The translations under genes and the position numbers were made by a program. Shown here in pieces: positions 18,789-26,750 of a stretch of DNA of 64,000 nt. Within the stretch, counting starts at the first letter, position 1; every line of letters starts with the position of its first letter. The notes below the pieces were generated by a model. It did not search any database. It worked only from the letters and a program-made list of their open reading frames with translations, and had not been told where the DNA came from. Location: the NCBI GenBank assembly GCA_035533755.1, contig DATLTC010000053.1:50820-114819 (forward strand), in the 5' to 3' direction. The DNA comes from Gemmatimonadaceae bacterium (GTDB taxonomy: Bacteria > Gemmatimonadota > Gemmatimonadetes > Gemmatimonadales > Gemmatimonadaceae).

Positions 18789-20753
18789 TCACATGGTGAA
18801 CCGAACGCCCGTGAGGATGGTGCGTCCGGGGGATCGGAAGTTGAAGACCGACTGGTACGTGACGCCGGTCAGGTTCTCGACGTGCAACGTGAGCGCGGCG
18901 TCGCCGGCGGCCGACCACGCGGCCAGGTTGAGCGTGCCGCCCAGGTCCACGCGCAGGTACGACGGCAGCGTGACGTCGAGGGCCGGGTAGGAGCGGAAGT
19001 CGCGGTCGGCACGCGGGCCCACATACGTGAATCGGGCATCGAGCGTTCCCTGCCCGCCGAGGCGCGACGCGAGGGCGGCGTTCCAGCTGGTGGCCGGCCG
19101 GCGGATGAGTGGTTGGCCCAGATGGTACAACCCGCCCGAGGTGGTGTCGAACCCGGCGGTGAGGACGCGCGTGTCGAGATGCGTGAACCCGAACGACGCC
19201 GACAGCGCCGGCGACACCGCGGCGGTGGCCTGGTATTCGACGCCCGACGCGCGGGCACGGGCCACATTGCAGTAGCTGAACCCGCACGCGGTGGTGCCGC
19301 CGGTGTAGTCGATCATGTCGCGGAACTGCTGGGAGAACAGGGTGATGCCCACGGTGAGCCGGCGATCGAGGAAGTCCTGCTCCACGGCCGCTTCCCACGA
19401 CTGGGCGTGTTCGGGGCGGAGGGACGGATTCCCGGTCACGTATCCCGTGGAGAAGTTCTCGTAGAACGTCGGTTCGCTGAACGCGGTGCCGGCGCTGGCC
19501 CGGAGCCTGGTGCCGGTGGCGGCGCGGTAGTTGGCGCCGGCGCGGTAGGTGCCGAAGGCGCCGAACTGCTGGTTGTCGTCCACGCGGGCGCCGGCGACCA
19601 TCGTCAGCCGCGGCACGCCGGTCCAGAGGAGCTGCGCGTAGCCGGCGCGACTGGCGCGGTACGCCGCGAAGGCGGAGGTGAACGGGTAGCCGCTGAACGA
19701 GCCCTGGCTCTGGGAATTCTCGTCCTCGCCTTCGAGCGCGGCGCCGACGGTGGCCACGGCGCGACCGCCGGGATCGCGGAGGTTCAGGCGCGCGTCCACG
19801 CTGTGGCGCCGCACATCGTCGAGCGAGAGATAGAGGTCGCCGCCCGTGGTGTCGGGCTGGTCGGTGGTGCCGCCGTTGGTCTCGTCCGACGACGCGGTGA
19901 CGGTGAGCGCGGCGACGCGCGAGAAGGAATGCCCAAACCGCGCGCCGAGCACGATGCGATCGCCCGAGGCGAAGGCATTGTGATCGAGTTCCGTGCCGGC
20001 GCTGTTGGTGGGGTAGTGGTAACGCGAATCGGTATAGCGCAGCGACAGATGCACGGCGTCGGCGGCGTCGGGGGCGAACGACGCGAGTCCGCTGACCACG
20101 TTCTCGGTGAAGCGATTGTTGTAATCGTAGATGCCGTTGGTCTGGTGGCGCGAGGCGGCGATCGAATAGTCGGCCTGGGCGCCGCCGCCGGACGGCGTGC
20201 CGCCGCGCACGGCGACCGACGCATCGCCGGTGCCGTACGTGCCGCCGCGAGCGCTCACGGTGATGCGCGGCGCGGCGTGGCCGGCGCGGGTGAAGATCTG
20301 GATCACGCCGGCCACGGCGTCGGCGCCATACAGCACGCTGGCCGGTCCGCGCAGGATCTCGATGCGATCGATGTTGTCGGTGGTGAGGGTGCTGAAATCG
20401 AACGTGCCGCCGGGATCGTTCACCGGCACGCCATCGATGAGCACCTTCACGTACCGGCTCTCGCCGCCGCGGAGGAACAACGACGTGACGCCGCCGAACC
20501 CTCCGGTCTGGGCGATGGCCGCGCTGGGCGTGCCGAGGAGCGCGTCGGCCACGGAGGTGATGCCCATGGCGCGCAGTTGCGCGCCGGTGATGACGGTGAC
20601 CGACGCGGGGACGTCGCGCGGGTCGAGGGGAATGCGCGTGGCGGTGGTGACGACGGGCGTGACGTGGACCGTGTCGCGCGTCTGTGCCTGGGCGAGCACA
20701 GGGGTGGCCAGCGCGACGAGCCACGGGCACAGGCTGGACCTGAACCGGTTCAT
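18789..20753 (-). CDS. btuB: TonB-dependent outer-membrane receptor, BtuB-like
   Basis: 654 residues. The signal peptide ends VLAQAQ; a TonB-box-like stretch (VVTTATRIP) leads into the plug domain with VPASVTVITGAQL, LFLRGGES, VLIDGVPVND and IEILRGPASVLYGADAVAGV, followed by a 22-strand barrel ending in an aromatic-type strand (GVRFTM). Family length and plug pattern fit BtuB. It is last of the btuF-btuC-btuD-btuB unit behind a cobalamin riboswitch, so the cargo is a corrinoid. ATG 20753 overlaps btuD as ATGA. Confidence 0.88.
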   Translation of the reverse strand: MNRFRSSLCPWLVALATPVLAQAQTRDTVHVTPVVTTATRIPLDPRDVPASVTVITGAQLRAMGITSVADALLGTPSAAIAQTGGFGGVTSLFLRGGESRYVKVLIDGVPVNDPGGTFDFSTLTTDNIDRIEILRGPASVLYGADAVAGVIQIFTRAGHAAPRITVSARGGTYGTGDASVAVRGGTPSGGGAQADYSIAASRHQTNGIYDYNNRFTENVVSGLASFAPDAADAVHLSLRYTDSRYHYPTNSAGTELDHNAFASGDRIVLGARFGHSFSRVAALTVTASSDETNGGTTDQPDTTGGDLYLSLDDVRRHSVDARLNLRDPGGRAVATVGAALEGEDENSQSQGSFSGYPFTSAFAAYRASRAGYAQLLWTGVPRLTMVAGARVDDNQQFGAFGTYRAGANYRAATGTRLRASAGTAFSEPTFYENFSTGYVTGNPSLRPEHAQSWEAAVEQDFLDRRLTVGITLFSQQFRDMIDYTGGTTACGFSYCNVARARASGVEYQATAAVSPALSASFGFTHLDTRVLTAGFDTTSGGLYHLGQPLIRRPATSWNAALASRLGGQGTLDARFTYVGPRADRDFRSYPALDVTLPSYLRVDLGGTLNLAAWSAAGDAALTLHVENLTGVTYQSVFNFRSPGRTILTGVRFTM

Positions 20754-21571
20754 GGATCGGAGGGGCGATGGGTGTATGGGGGAGCCGCGCGCGGACGTCC
20801 GCGCAACGGCACGAGCGCTGGTGCGCCCACGGCGGGATCGCGCGTGACCACGAGTGGCCACCCGTACACGCGCTCGAGCACTTCGCCCCGCATGACGTCG
20901 TCGGGCGTCCCCGACGCTGCCACGCGCCCGCCGTGCAACAACACCAGGTGCTGCGCAAACCGAGCCACGAGATTCAGCTGGTGGCTCACCAGCAAGACTG
21001 CCATGCCGTCGTGCGCCAGCTGCGCCAGCAACTCGAAGGCCTCCATCTCGTGCGCGATGTCCAGATACGTGGTGGGCTCGTCGAGCACGAGGGCATCGCC
21101 GCCCTGCACCAACGCGCGCGCGATGCGCACGCGCTGCCATTCGCCGCCGGAGAGCGTGTCCACGGTGCGATCGAGCAGCGGACGCACGGCGGCGAGGGCC
21201 ACGGCGCGCTCCATGGCGTCGCGATCGGCGGCGGCGCCGGCGCGCCGGGCGCCGCGGTGCGGGAACCGCCCGAGCGCCAGGTACTCGCGCACCGGCGGCG
21301 GGAACGCCAACTCCTCGCGCTGCGTGACCACGGCCACGCGGCGCGCGACGTCGGTGCGCGACAGGGTCCGCAGGTCGCGGTCGTCCAACAACACGCGCCC
21401 CGACACCAGCGGCTGGCGGCCAAGGAGCACGCGCACGAGCGTGCTCTTGCCGCTGCCGTTGGGGCCGACGATGGCGGTCATGCGTCCGCGCCGCGCCTCG
21501 AGGCTCACGTCGTGCACGGCATCGCGATCGGCGCCGCGATAGCGCACGACCACGCGTTCGAAGGCGATCAC
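20750..21571 (-). CDS. btuD: Cobalamin ABC transporter ATP-binding protein
   Basis: 273 residues, FecE/BtuD-type ATPase. Walker A IVGPNGSGKST, Q-loop VVTQREELAFPP, signature LSGGEWQRVRIARAL, Walker B LVLDEPTTYLD and switch His SHQLN are all intact. It powers the BtuC channel in the inner membrane. GTG 21571 overlaps the permease stop by four bases. Confidence 0.9.
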   Translation of the reverse strand: MIAFERVVVRYRGADRDAVHDVSLEARRGRMTAIVGPNGSGKSTLVRVLLGRQPLVSGRVLLDDRDLRTLSRTDVARRVAVVTQREELAFPPPVREYLALGRFPHRGARRAGAAADRDAMERAVALAAVRPLLDRTVDTLSGGEWQRVRIARALVQGGDALVLDEPTTYLDIAHEMEAFELLAQLAHDGMAVLLVSHQLNLVARFAQHLVLLHGGRVAASGTPDDVMRGEVLERVYGWPLVVTRDPAVGAPALVPLRGRPRAAPPYTHRPSDP

Positions 21572-22545
21572 CGCAACCTCCGGAGCTGGACGAGGAAGAA
21601 CGGCACGCCGATGATCGCCGTGACCGCGCCGAGCGGCAGCTCGGCGGGCGGGAGCGCCACGCGGGCGATGAGATCGGCAGCCACCACGAGCGCGGCGCCG
21701 ATCACGGCGCTGCCGAGGATCACGGCGCGGTGGCCGCCGGCGCCCATGCGGCGGGCGATGTGCGGCACGACCAGCCCCACGAAGCCCACGAGGCCGGCCG
21801 CGGCCACCGTAGCGGCCGCGACGAGCGACGCGACGAGGTACACGCGCCGCGCCGCGCGGTCGGCGTCCAGTCCGAGCCCGGCGGCGGCGTCTTCGCCGAG
21901 GGCGAGAATGTCGATCTCGCGCGCCCAGGCCACGAGCAGGCCGCCGCCCACGCTCACGTAGAGCGCGAGCCAGCCCACCTGCCCCCACGCGGCATCGCCC
22001 ACCGAACCCATCATCCACCAGAGGGCTCCGCGCACGGTGTCGGCGTCGGCGTTGGCCAGGAGGAGCATGATCGCCGCGTTGGCGAACGCGCCGACGATGA
22101 CGCCGGCCATGAGCAGCACGCGCGAATCGCCACGTCCCGGCGCCGCCTGCGCCACGAGGAACGCCACCGAGACGGCGGCGATTGCCCCGAGAAACGCGGC
22201 GATGGGCACGAGCCCCGCCGCCGCGCCCAACGACACGGCGATCACGGCGCCCACGGCGGCCCCGCCCGATACGCCGAGCAGGTACGGCTCGGCCAGCGGA
22301 TTGCGCATCACGCCCTGCAGCGACGCGCCGCTGATGCCGAGGCCGGCCCCGAGCAGGACGGCGAGCGCCATGCGGGGCATGCGCAGCACGCGGACGATCG
22401 TGATGACGGTGGGATCTCCGCGGCCCAGGAGGGCGCGCACGGTGTCGGCGGGCGACAGGCGCACGGCGCCCAGCGCCACGGACAGGAGCATGAGCACGAC
22501 CAGGACGCCCAGCGCCGCGGCCCATCGACCGGCGCGCCGCGTCAC
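21568..22545 (-). CDS. btuC: Cobalamin ABC transporter permease (FecCD family)
   Basis: 325 residues with about ten predicted membrane helices. FecCD markers are LRMPRMALAVLLGAGLGISG, MRNPLAEPYLLGVSGGA, and GFVGLVVPHIARRMGAGGHR near the C-terminus, where the ATPase docks. It forms the homodimeric channel for corrinoid import. GTG 22545 overlaps the btuF stop by four bases. Confidence 0.9.
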   Translation of the reverse strand: MTRRAGRWAAALGVLVVLMLLSVALGAVRLSPADTVRALLGRGDPTVITIVRVLRMPRMALAVLLGAGLGISGASLQGVMRNPLAEPYLLGVSGGAAVGAVIAVSLGAAAGLVPIAAFLGAIAAVSVAFLVAQAAPGRGDSRVLLMAGVIVGAFANAAIMLLLANADADTVRGALWWMMGSVGDAAWGQVGWLALYVSVGGGLLVAWAREIDILALGEDAAAGLGLDADRAARRVYLVASLVAAATVAAAGLVGFVGLVVPHIARRMGAGGHRAVILGSAVIGAALVVAADLIARVALPPAELPLGAVTAIIGVPFFLVQLRRLR

Positions 22546-23513
22546 GGCAGGATGCCGGGATGGAGCAGCCGCGCGATCGAGACGGCGGCGGCTCCGAGCA
22601 CCACCGACGGCCGGCCGACCACGGTGGTGTCGTACGCATACACGCGGCCGGCGCGCACGGCGCGGAGGCCGCGCCAGAGCGGATCGGCGAGGATCCGGGC
22701 ACGGCCGTCGGGACTGGTGATCACGACGTCGGGGTCGCGGCGCACGACGTCTTCGAGCGCGACGGTGGGCGACGGCGCGGCGAGATCGGCATAGATGTTC
22801 CGCCCGCCGGCGATCGTGATCAGTTCGTCGAGAAAGCTCCCGCCGCCGATGGCGATGACGGGATTCTCCCAGGTGGGCATGAACACCGACACGCGCGGCA
22901 GCGACGCCGTGGCGGCGCGCACCCGGGCGAGGGTGCGATCCACCGAATCGACGACGGTCGCGGCGCGCGCGGAATCGCCGAGCAGCGCGCCCAGATCGCG
23001 AACGGCGCGCCGGAAGTCGTCGATGCGGTCGATGCGCCACGCGGCCACGGGAATGCCGGCCTGGCGCAGGCGCGCGGCGGCGGGCCGATCGTCGGCGCTG
23101 GCGTAGAGCAGCACGAGATCGGGGCGCGCGGCGAGCACGGCCTCGACGTTGGGGCGGACGGCGGCGCCGAGGCTGGGCACCCGGCGCGCCGAGTCGGGCC
23201 ACGAGTCCCACTGCGAGCGACCGGCGAGGCGCGCGCCGGCGCCGATCGCGAACACGATCTCGGTGGTGGTGGGATTGAGCGATACGATGCGGGCGGGGGG
23301 CACGGCCGGCGCGCGGAGGGTATCGCCGAAATCATCGACGTCGATGACCGGCGCGTGGGCGCGCGCCGGCTGATGCGCCGGGCGGGAGCAGGCAGCGAAG
23401 ACGAACGGAGCGACGGCGAGCGCGGCGCGGAGACGCAAAAAAAGACATCCTTGGTTGGGGCAGGATGTCCGCAGAGCCGGGACCACCGCGCGACGCGCGA
23501 CCGGAGCCGCCAC
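22542..23513 (-). CDS. btuF: Cobalamin-binding ABC transporter substrate-binding lipoprotein
   Basis: The mature part is a class III binding protein: RIVSLNPTTTEIVFAIGAGARL matches BtuF, and PDLVLLYASADD and GGGSFLDELITIAGGRN follow. A hydrophobic run ending FVFAACS suggests a lipoprotein. The start is uncertain. GTG 23513 has a strong GGGGGAGG ribosome-binding site, but reading from it passes through an intrinsic terminator hairpin and gives a 41-residue pre-lipobox segment. TTG 23438, inside the terminator's T-run, gives an ideal 16-residue signal (RLRAALAVAPFVFAAC). It is the first gene under the cobalamin riboswitch. Confidence 0.85.
   Translation of the reverse strand: MAAPVARRAVVPALRTSCPNQGCLFLRLRAALAVAPFVFAACSRPAHQPARAHAPVIDVDDFGDTLRAPAVPPARIVSLNPTTTEIVFAIGAGARLAGRSQWDSWPDSARRVPSLGAAVRPNVEAVLAARPDLVLLYASADDRPAAARLRQAGIPVAAWRIDRIDDFRRAVRDLGALLGDSARAATVVDSVDRTLARVRAATASLPRVSVFMPTWENPVIAIGGGSFLDELITIAGGRNIYADLAAPSPTVALEDVVRRDPDVVITSPDGRARILADPLWRGLRAVRAGRVYAYDTTVVGRPSVVLGAAAVSIARLLHPGILP
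23437..23469 (-). terminator. Intrinsic terminator in the riboswitch expression platform
   Basis: Minus strand: GACATCCT (23469-23462), 10-base loop, AGGATGTC (23451-23444), then seven T (23443-23437). It lies between the cobalamin aptamer and the main body of btuF and is the likely off-state attenuator. The 3' arm contains AAGGA, a possible ribosome-binding site for TTG 23438. Confidence 0.8.
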
Positions 23514-23535
23514 AGGTCCTCCCCCGAGAACCCTA

Positions 23536-23697
23536 GTACGTGGCGCGAATGCCGGTCGTCTCCTGGCTCCGGGCCGTCGCGCTCGCCTTCCCGACTGACG
23601 TCAGTGGCACTTCGAGCGGACGTGTTGCCCGTTACAGTGGCGGGGCCGCACCGGTATCACACCGGTTTCCGTATCCCGCACTCGCGTTTCAGTTGTC
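23536..23697 (-). promoter_or_regulatory. Cobalamin (vitamin B12) riboswitch
   Basis: The minus strand carries the conserved cobalamin aptamer elements in order: GGGATACGGAAACCGGTGTG near 23675, GCGGCCCCGCCACTGT (to 23634), GCCACTGACGTCAGT (near 23600), GGGAAGGC (23592-23585) and the B12-box-like AGCCAGGAGAC (23568-23558). This matches the btuB-type riboswitch family, which binds adenosylcobalamin and turns off downstream genes. It begins about ten bases after the stop of the preceding gene and is followed by a terminator and btuF. Confidence 0.95.
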
Positions 23698-23704
23698 GTT
23701 GGCG

Positions 23705-23733
23705 AATCTATGGTGCCGAGGGCTCCGCAGCAA
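23705..23733 (-). promoter_or_regulatory. Candidate promoter of the cobalamin riboswitch operon
   Basis: Minus strand: -35 TTGCTG (23733-23728), 17-base spacer, -10 TAGATT (23710-23705). The first three bases of the -10 are the TAG stop of the preceding gene. The start point near 23698 would coincide with the 5' edge of the riboswitch. Confidence 0.5.
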
Positions 23734-24934
23734 GCGCGTCGGCGATCCGCGCCTTGAGCGCGGCGCGGGCGGCGGCGTGGGCGGCCGCACGTTCGGCGCT
23801 CGGCGCGGGTTCGCGTTCGAACGCCGCATCGAGCTGCGCGAGTTCGTACAGGAGTTGGTCGGTGTCCGGACGCGGGCCGGCCGTGGCGGGCGCGACCGCC
23901 GGGGCAACGACCGGCGCGGGCGGCGGCGGGGCGGCGCCGCGGCGGCGGCGCAAGGCGATAGTAAGCGCGCCGAGCATCAGCAGCGCCATGGCCAGCGCCA
24001 TGCCGGCCAGGAACCTGGTGCGCGACGACGACGACACGGCGCTCACGTCTACGCGCAGCACGGCGCCCGCGGGGACGTTCTGCGCGAGATAGCGTTTGAA
24101 GTTCCGGCCCTGCGTGTTGACCGACGCCTGCTGCTTGAGCCCATCGAGCACCGGCGTGGCCGACGGTTCCTCGAGGAGCACTTCGAGCACCGAGACGGGA
24201 CGATCCATGCCGATGGACAGCGGAAAGGCCTTGGCCGGCAGGCCATAGGCGACAGCGAGTTGGCGGACGCCGGGACTGACCGGCGCGAACAGGTTCACCC
24301 GGCCGCCGGAGAACGACACGGCGCCGGCCGCCACGTCGCCGCCCTCCACCGCCGGCGACATGGCATCGGGCGGGAGCGCCGTGGTCCAGAGCGGCGACAG
24401 GGAGTCGCGCGCGATGAGCGTTCTCGTGCTGTCGTTGCCGAGGTCGAACACCTCGGCCACCTCGCGCACGCCATTGGCCTGCGGCGCGCCGATCACAAGG
24501 TGGCGCCCTTCGAGCGTGAGCGCGATGCCGGTGCTGGTGGTGTCGAACACCATGATATCGGCGTCGGCGCCCTGCACGTCGCCCGACTGGAACGGCGACG
24601 TGAAGTAGGCGATGCCGGCGTACATGGACGACGCGAAGTAGACCGCGTCGGGCGCCCCGGTGGTCTGGTATCTGAAGCGGTACGTGCCCGACGCATCGGT
24701 GCGCACCGAGTCCAGTGGCCCGGCGCGGTCCTGCCCCACGCGATGCAGCACGACGAGCTGGCGCGGGAGCGGCACGGGGGTGCCGTCGCGCCCGGGATGG
24801 CGCACCTGGCCCTGCACGTAACGCACCTCGCCGAGCGGGACCCGGCCGGGGGTCTGGGCGCCGAGCGGAACGGCGACCAGCGCGAGCCAGGCGGCATGGC
24901 GGAGGAGCCGCCCGGAGCATTGCAGAACACGCAT
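23708..24934 (-). CDS. Secreted, membrane-anchored protein with carboxypeptidase-regulatory-like domain
   Basis: 408 residues. A signal peptide ends VPLGAQ. Residues about 33-115 resemble a regulatory-like beta-sandwich (VRYVQGQV, VRTDASGTYRFRY). A beta-rich middle follows, then one membrane helix (308-328, LAGMALAMALLMLGALTIAL), an RRRR stop-transfer and a Pro/Ala linker. The cytoplasmic tail LLYELAQLDAAFER resembles segments of cytochrome-c-biogenesis-type proteins. Function unknown. It is 16 bases downstream of the bifunctional nuclease gene and shares its stop with the riboswitch promoter. Confidence 0.7.
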   Translation of the reverse strand: MRVLQCSGRLLRHAAWLALVAVPLGAQTPGRVPLGEVRYVQGQVRHPGRDGTPVPLPRQLVVLHRVGQDRAGPLDSVRTDASGTYRFRYQTTGAPDAVYFASSMYAGIAYFTSPFQSGDVQGADADIMVFDTTSTGIALTLEGRHLVIGAPQANGVREVAEVFDLGNDSTRTLIARDSLSPLWTTALPPDAMSPAVEGGDVAAGAVSFSGGRVNLFAPVSPGVRQLAVAYGLPAKAFPLSIGMDRPVSVLEVLLEEPSATPVLDGLKQQASVNTQGRNFKRYLAQNVPAGAVLRVDVSAVSSSSRTRFLAGMALAMALLMLGALTIALRRRRGAAPPPPAPVVAPAVAPATAGPRPDTDQLLYELAQLDAAFEREPAPSAERAAAHAAARAALKARIADALAAEPSAP

Positions 24935-24950
24935 GTGGAGTGGCGGCGGC

Positions 24951-25463
24951 TCAGGGATTGAACTTGCCGAAATCCTCGGGGCGGAGGCGCTCGAGGTAGG
25001 CCTTGAGCTTCTCGGCGGTGAGCTCCGACGACGTATCGGGCGGACCCGGGGGCTCTTCCCCGAATTCGCCGTTCTCGTCGGGTTCGGCGAGCAGCGCGTC
25101 GTCGGCGAACAGTGGGGCGCCCAACCGCAGGGCGATCGCGATGCTGTCGGAGGGCCGCGCGTCCACGCGGTGGAGCTGCCCGTCGCGCACGAGGTGCATC
25201 TCGGCGAAGTAGGTGCGGGCTTCAATCCGCGTGATCTCGACCCGGCGCAGTTCGGCGCCGAGGGCGAGGATCAGGGTGCGACACAGGTCGTGCGTGAGCG
25301 GGCGGGAGCGTTCGATGTGATGCATCTCGATGATGATCGACTCCGCCTCCGCCTGCCCGATCCAGATCGGGAGCAGGCGGTCGCCGTCCTTCTCCTGCAG
25401 GATCACGACGTACGTGCGCGAGGACGCATCCACGGCGAGTTTGGCGACGACCACTTCGACCAT
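24951..25463 (-). CDS. Bifunctional nuclease family (DUF151) protein
   Basis: 170 residues. The BFN domain shows IWIGQAEAESIIIEM near the N-terminus and the RPSDSIAIALRLGAPLFADD motif, followed by an acidic C-terminal tail. Family members have reported DNase/RNase activity in plants; their bacterial role is unsettled. It is a soluble protein 16 bases downstream of metK, on the same strand. Confidence 0.9.
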   Translation of the reverse strand: MVEVVVAKLAVDASSRTYVVILQEKDGDRLLPIWIGQAEAESIIIEMHHIERSRPLTHDLCRTLILALGAELRRVEITRIEARTYFAEMHLVRDGQLHRVDARPSDSIAIALRLGAPLFADDALLAEPDENGEFGEEPPGPPDTSSELTAEKLKAYLERLRPEDFGKFNP

Positions 25464-25479
25464 GCAGCCCCCGACGGCG

Positions 25480-26652
25480 TCAACGCGCGGCGCGCTTGAG
25501 CGCCGCCGCGCGGTCGGTGCGCTCCCACGTGAACGTCGTGCGGGCCGTCCTGCCGCGCCCGGTGTGCTCGGGAACGCGGCCGAAGTGGCCGTAGGCCGAG
25601 GTGGCCGAGTAGATGGGCTTGCGGAGATCGAGCGCCTGGATGATGCCGCGCGGCGTGAGGTCGAACACCTCCTGCACGGCGTGGCGCACCACGCGATCGG
25701 GGACGACGCCGGTGCCGAAGGTATCCACCATCACCGACACGGGCTCCGCCACACCGATGGCGTACGCCAACTGCACCTCGCAGCGCGAGGCGAGCTTGGC
25801 GGCGACGATGTTCTTGGCCACCCACCGCGCGGCGTACGACCCCGAGCGATCGACCTTGGACGGGTCCTTGCCGCTGAACGCCCCGCCGCCGTGGCGGCCC
25901 ATGCCGCCGTAGCTGTCGACGATGATCTTGCGGCCCGTGAGGCCGGCATCGCCCTGCGGGCCACCCACGACGAACCGGCCCGTGGGGTTGATGTGGTACT
26001 TGGGCCGCTTGGTGACGAGTTCGGGGGGCAGCGCGGGCTCGATGATCGCCTCGATGATCTCGCTGCGGATGCGCCGGTTGGACACGCCGGGCGCGTGCTG
26101 CGTGGAGACGACGACGGTATCGACGGCCACGGGCCGGTGGTCCTCGTAGATCACCGTCACCTGCGACTTGCCGTCGGGGCGGAGCCACGGCAGCTCGCCG
26201 CTCTTGCGGTGCTCGGCCAGGGAGCGCGTGAGCCGGTGGGCGAGCATGATCGGCATCGGCATCAGCTCGTCGGTCTCGTCGGACGCGAAGCCGAACATCA
26301 TGCCCTGATCGCCCGCCCCGCCCGTATCCACGCCCATCGCGATGTCGGGCGACTGGCGGTCGATCGTGCTCAGCACCGAGCAGGTATGGTAGTCGAAGCC
26401 GTAGCCGGCGTCGGTGTAGCCGATGTCCCGGATCGTGCGGCGGACGATATCAGGAATATGGACGTAGGTGGTGGTGGTTATCTCCCCCGCGACGCAGGCC
26501 ATGCCGGTAGTGACCAGCGTCTCACACGCCACGCGCGCGGTGGAATCGTCGGTCAGGATGGCATCGAGCACAGCGTCGGAGATCGCGTCGGCCACCTTGT
26601 CCGGGTGGCCTTCGGTGACGGATTCAGACGTGAACGGATGACGGTCGCGCAC
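25480..26652 (-). CDS. metK: S-adenosylmethionine synthase
   Basis: 390 residues. Family hallmarks are [19 protein letters not shown] at the N-terminus, [11 protein letters not shown] (ATP-binding loop) and [17 protein letters not shown]. It makes SAM from methionine and ATP, the donor for the several methyltransferases and radical-SAM enzymes in this window. GTG 26652 is the start. The 98 bases upstream show no SAM riboswitch in the right orientation. Confidence 0.97.
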   Translation of the reverse strand: MRDRHPFTSESVTEGHPDKVADAISDAVLDAILTDDSTARVACETLVTTGMACVAGEITTTTYVHIPDIVRRTIRDIGYTDAGYGFDYHTCSVLSTIDRQSPDIAMGVDTGGAGDQGMMFGFASDETDELMPMPIMLAHRLTRSLAEHRKSGELPWLRPDGKSQVTVIYEDHRPVAVDTVVVSTQHAPGVSNRRIRSEIIEAIIEPALPPELVTKRPKYHINPTGRFVVGGPQGDAGLTGRKIIVDSYGGMGRHGGGAFSGKDPSKVDRSGSYAARWVAKNIVAAKLASRCEVQLAYAIGVAEPVSVMVDTFGTGVVPDRVVRHAVQEVFDLTPRGIIQALDLRKPIYSATSAYGHFGRVPEHTGRGRTARTTFTWERTDRAAALKRAAR

Positions 26653-26750
26653 AGGCGGGCTCGTTCAGAGGTGGGAAGATGAAGTCGGAGCGCCGCAGCG
26701 CGGGCACCGCATGGAGAATAAGGGGGGCGACGAGCCTCCGGCAACCCGTG

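Noticed and set aside
26653..26750. SAM riboswitch before metK, suggested by CCGGCAACC at 26738-26746
   Set aside because: The motif lies on the plus strand, whereas metK is on the minus strand, and the flanking stems of SAM-I or SAM-IV are not present.
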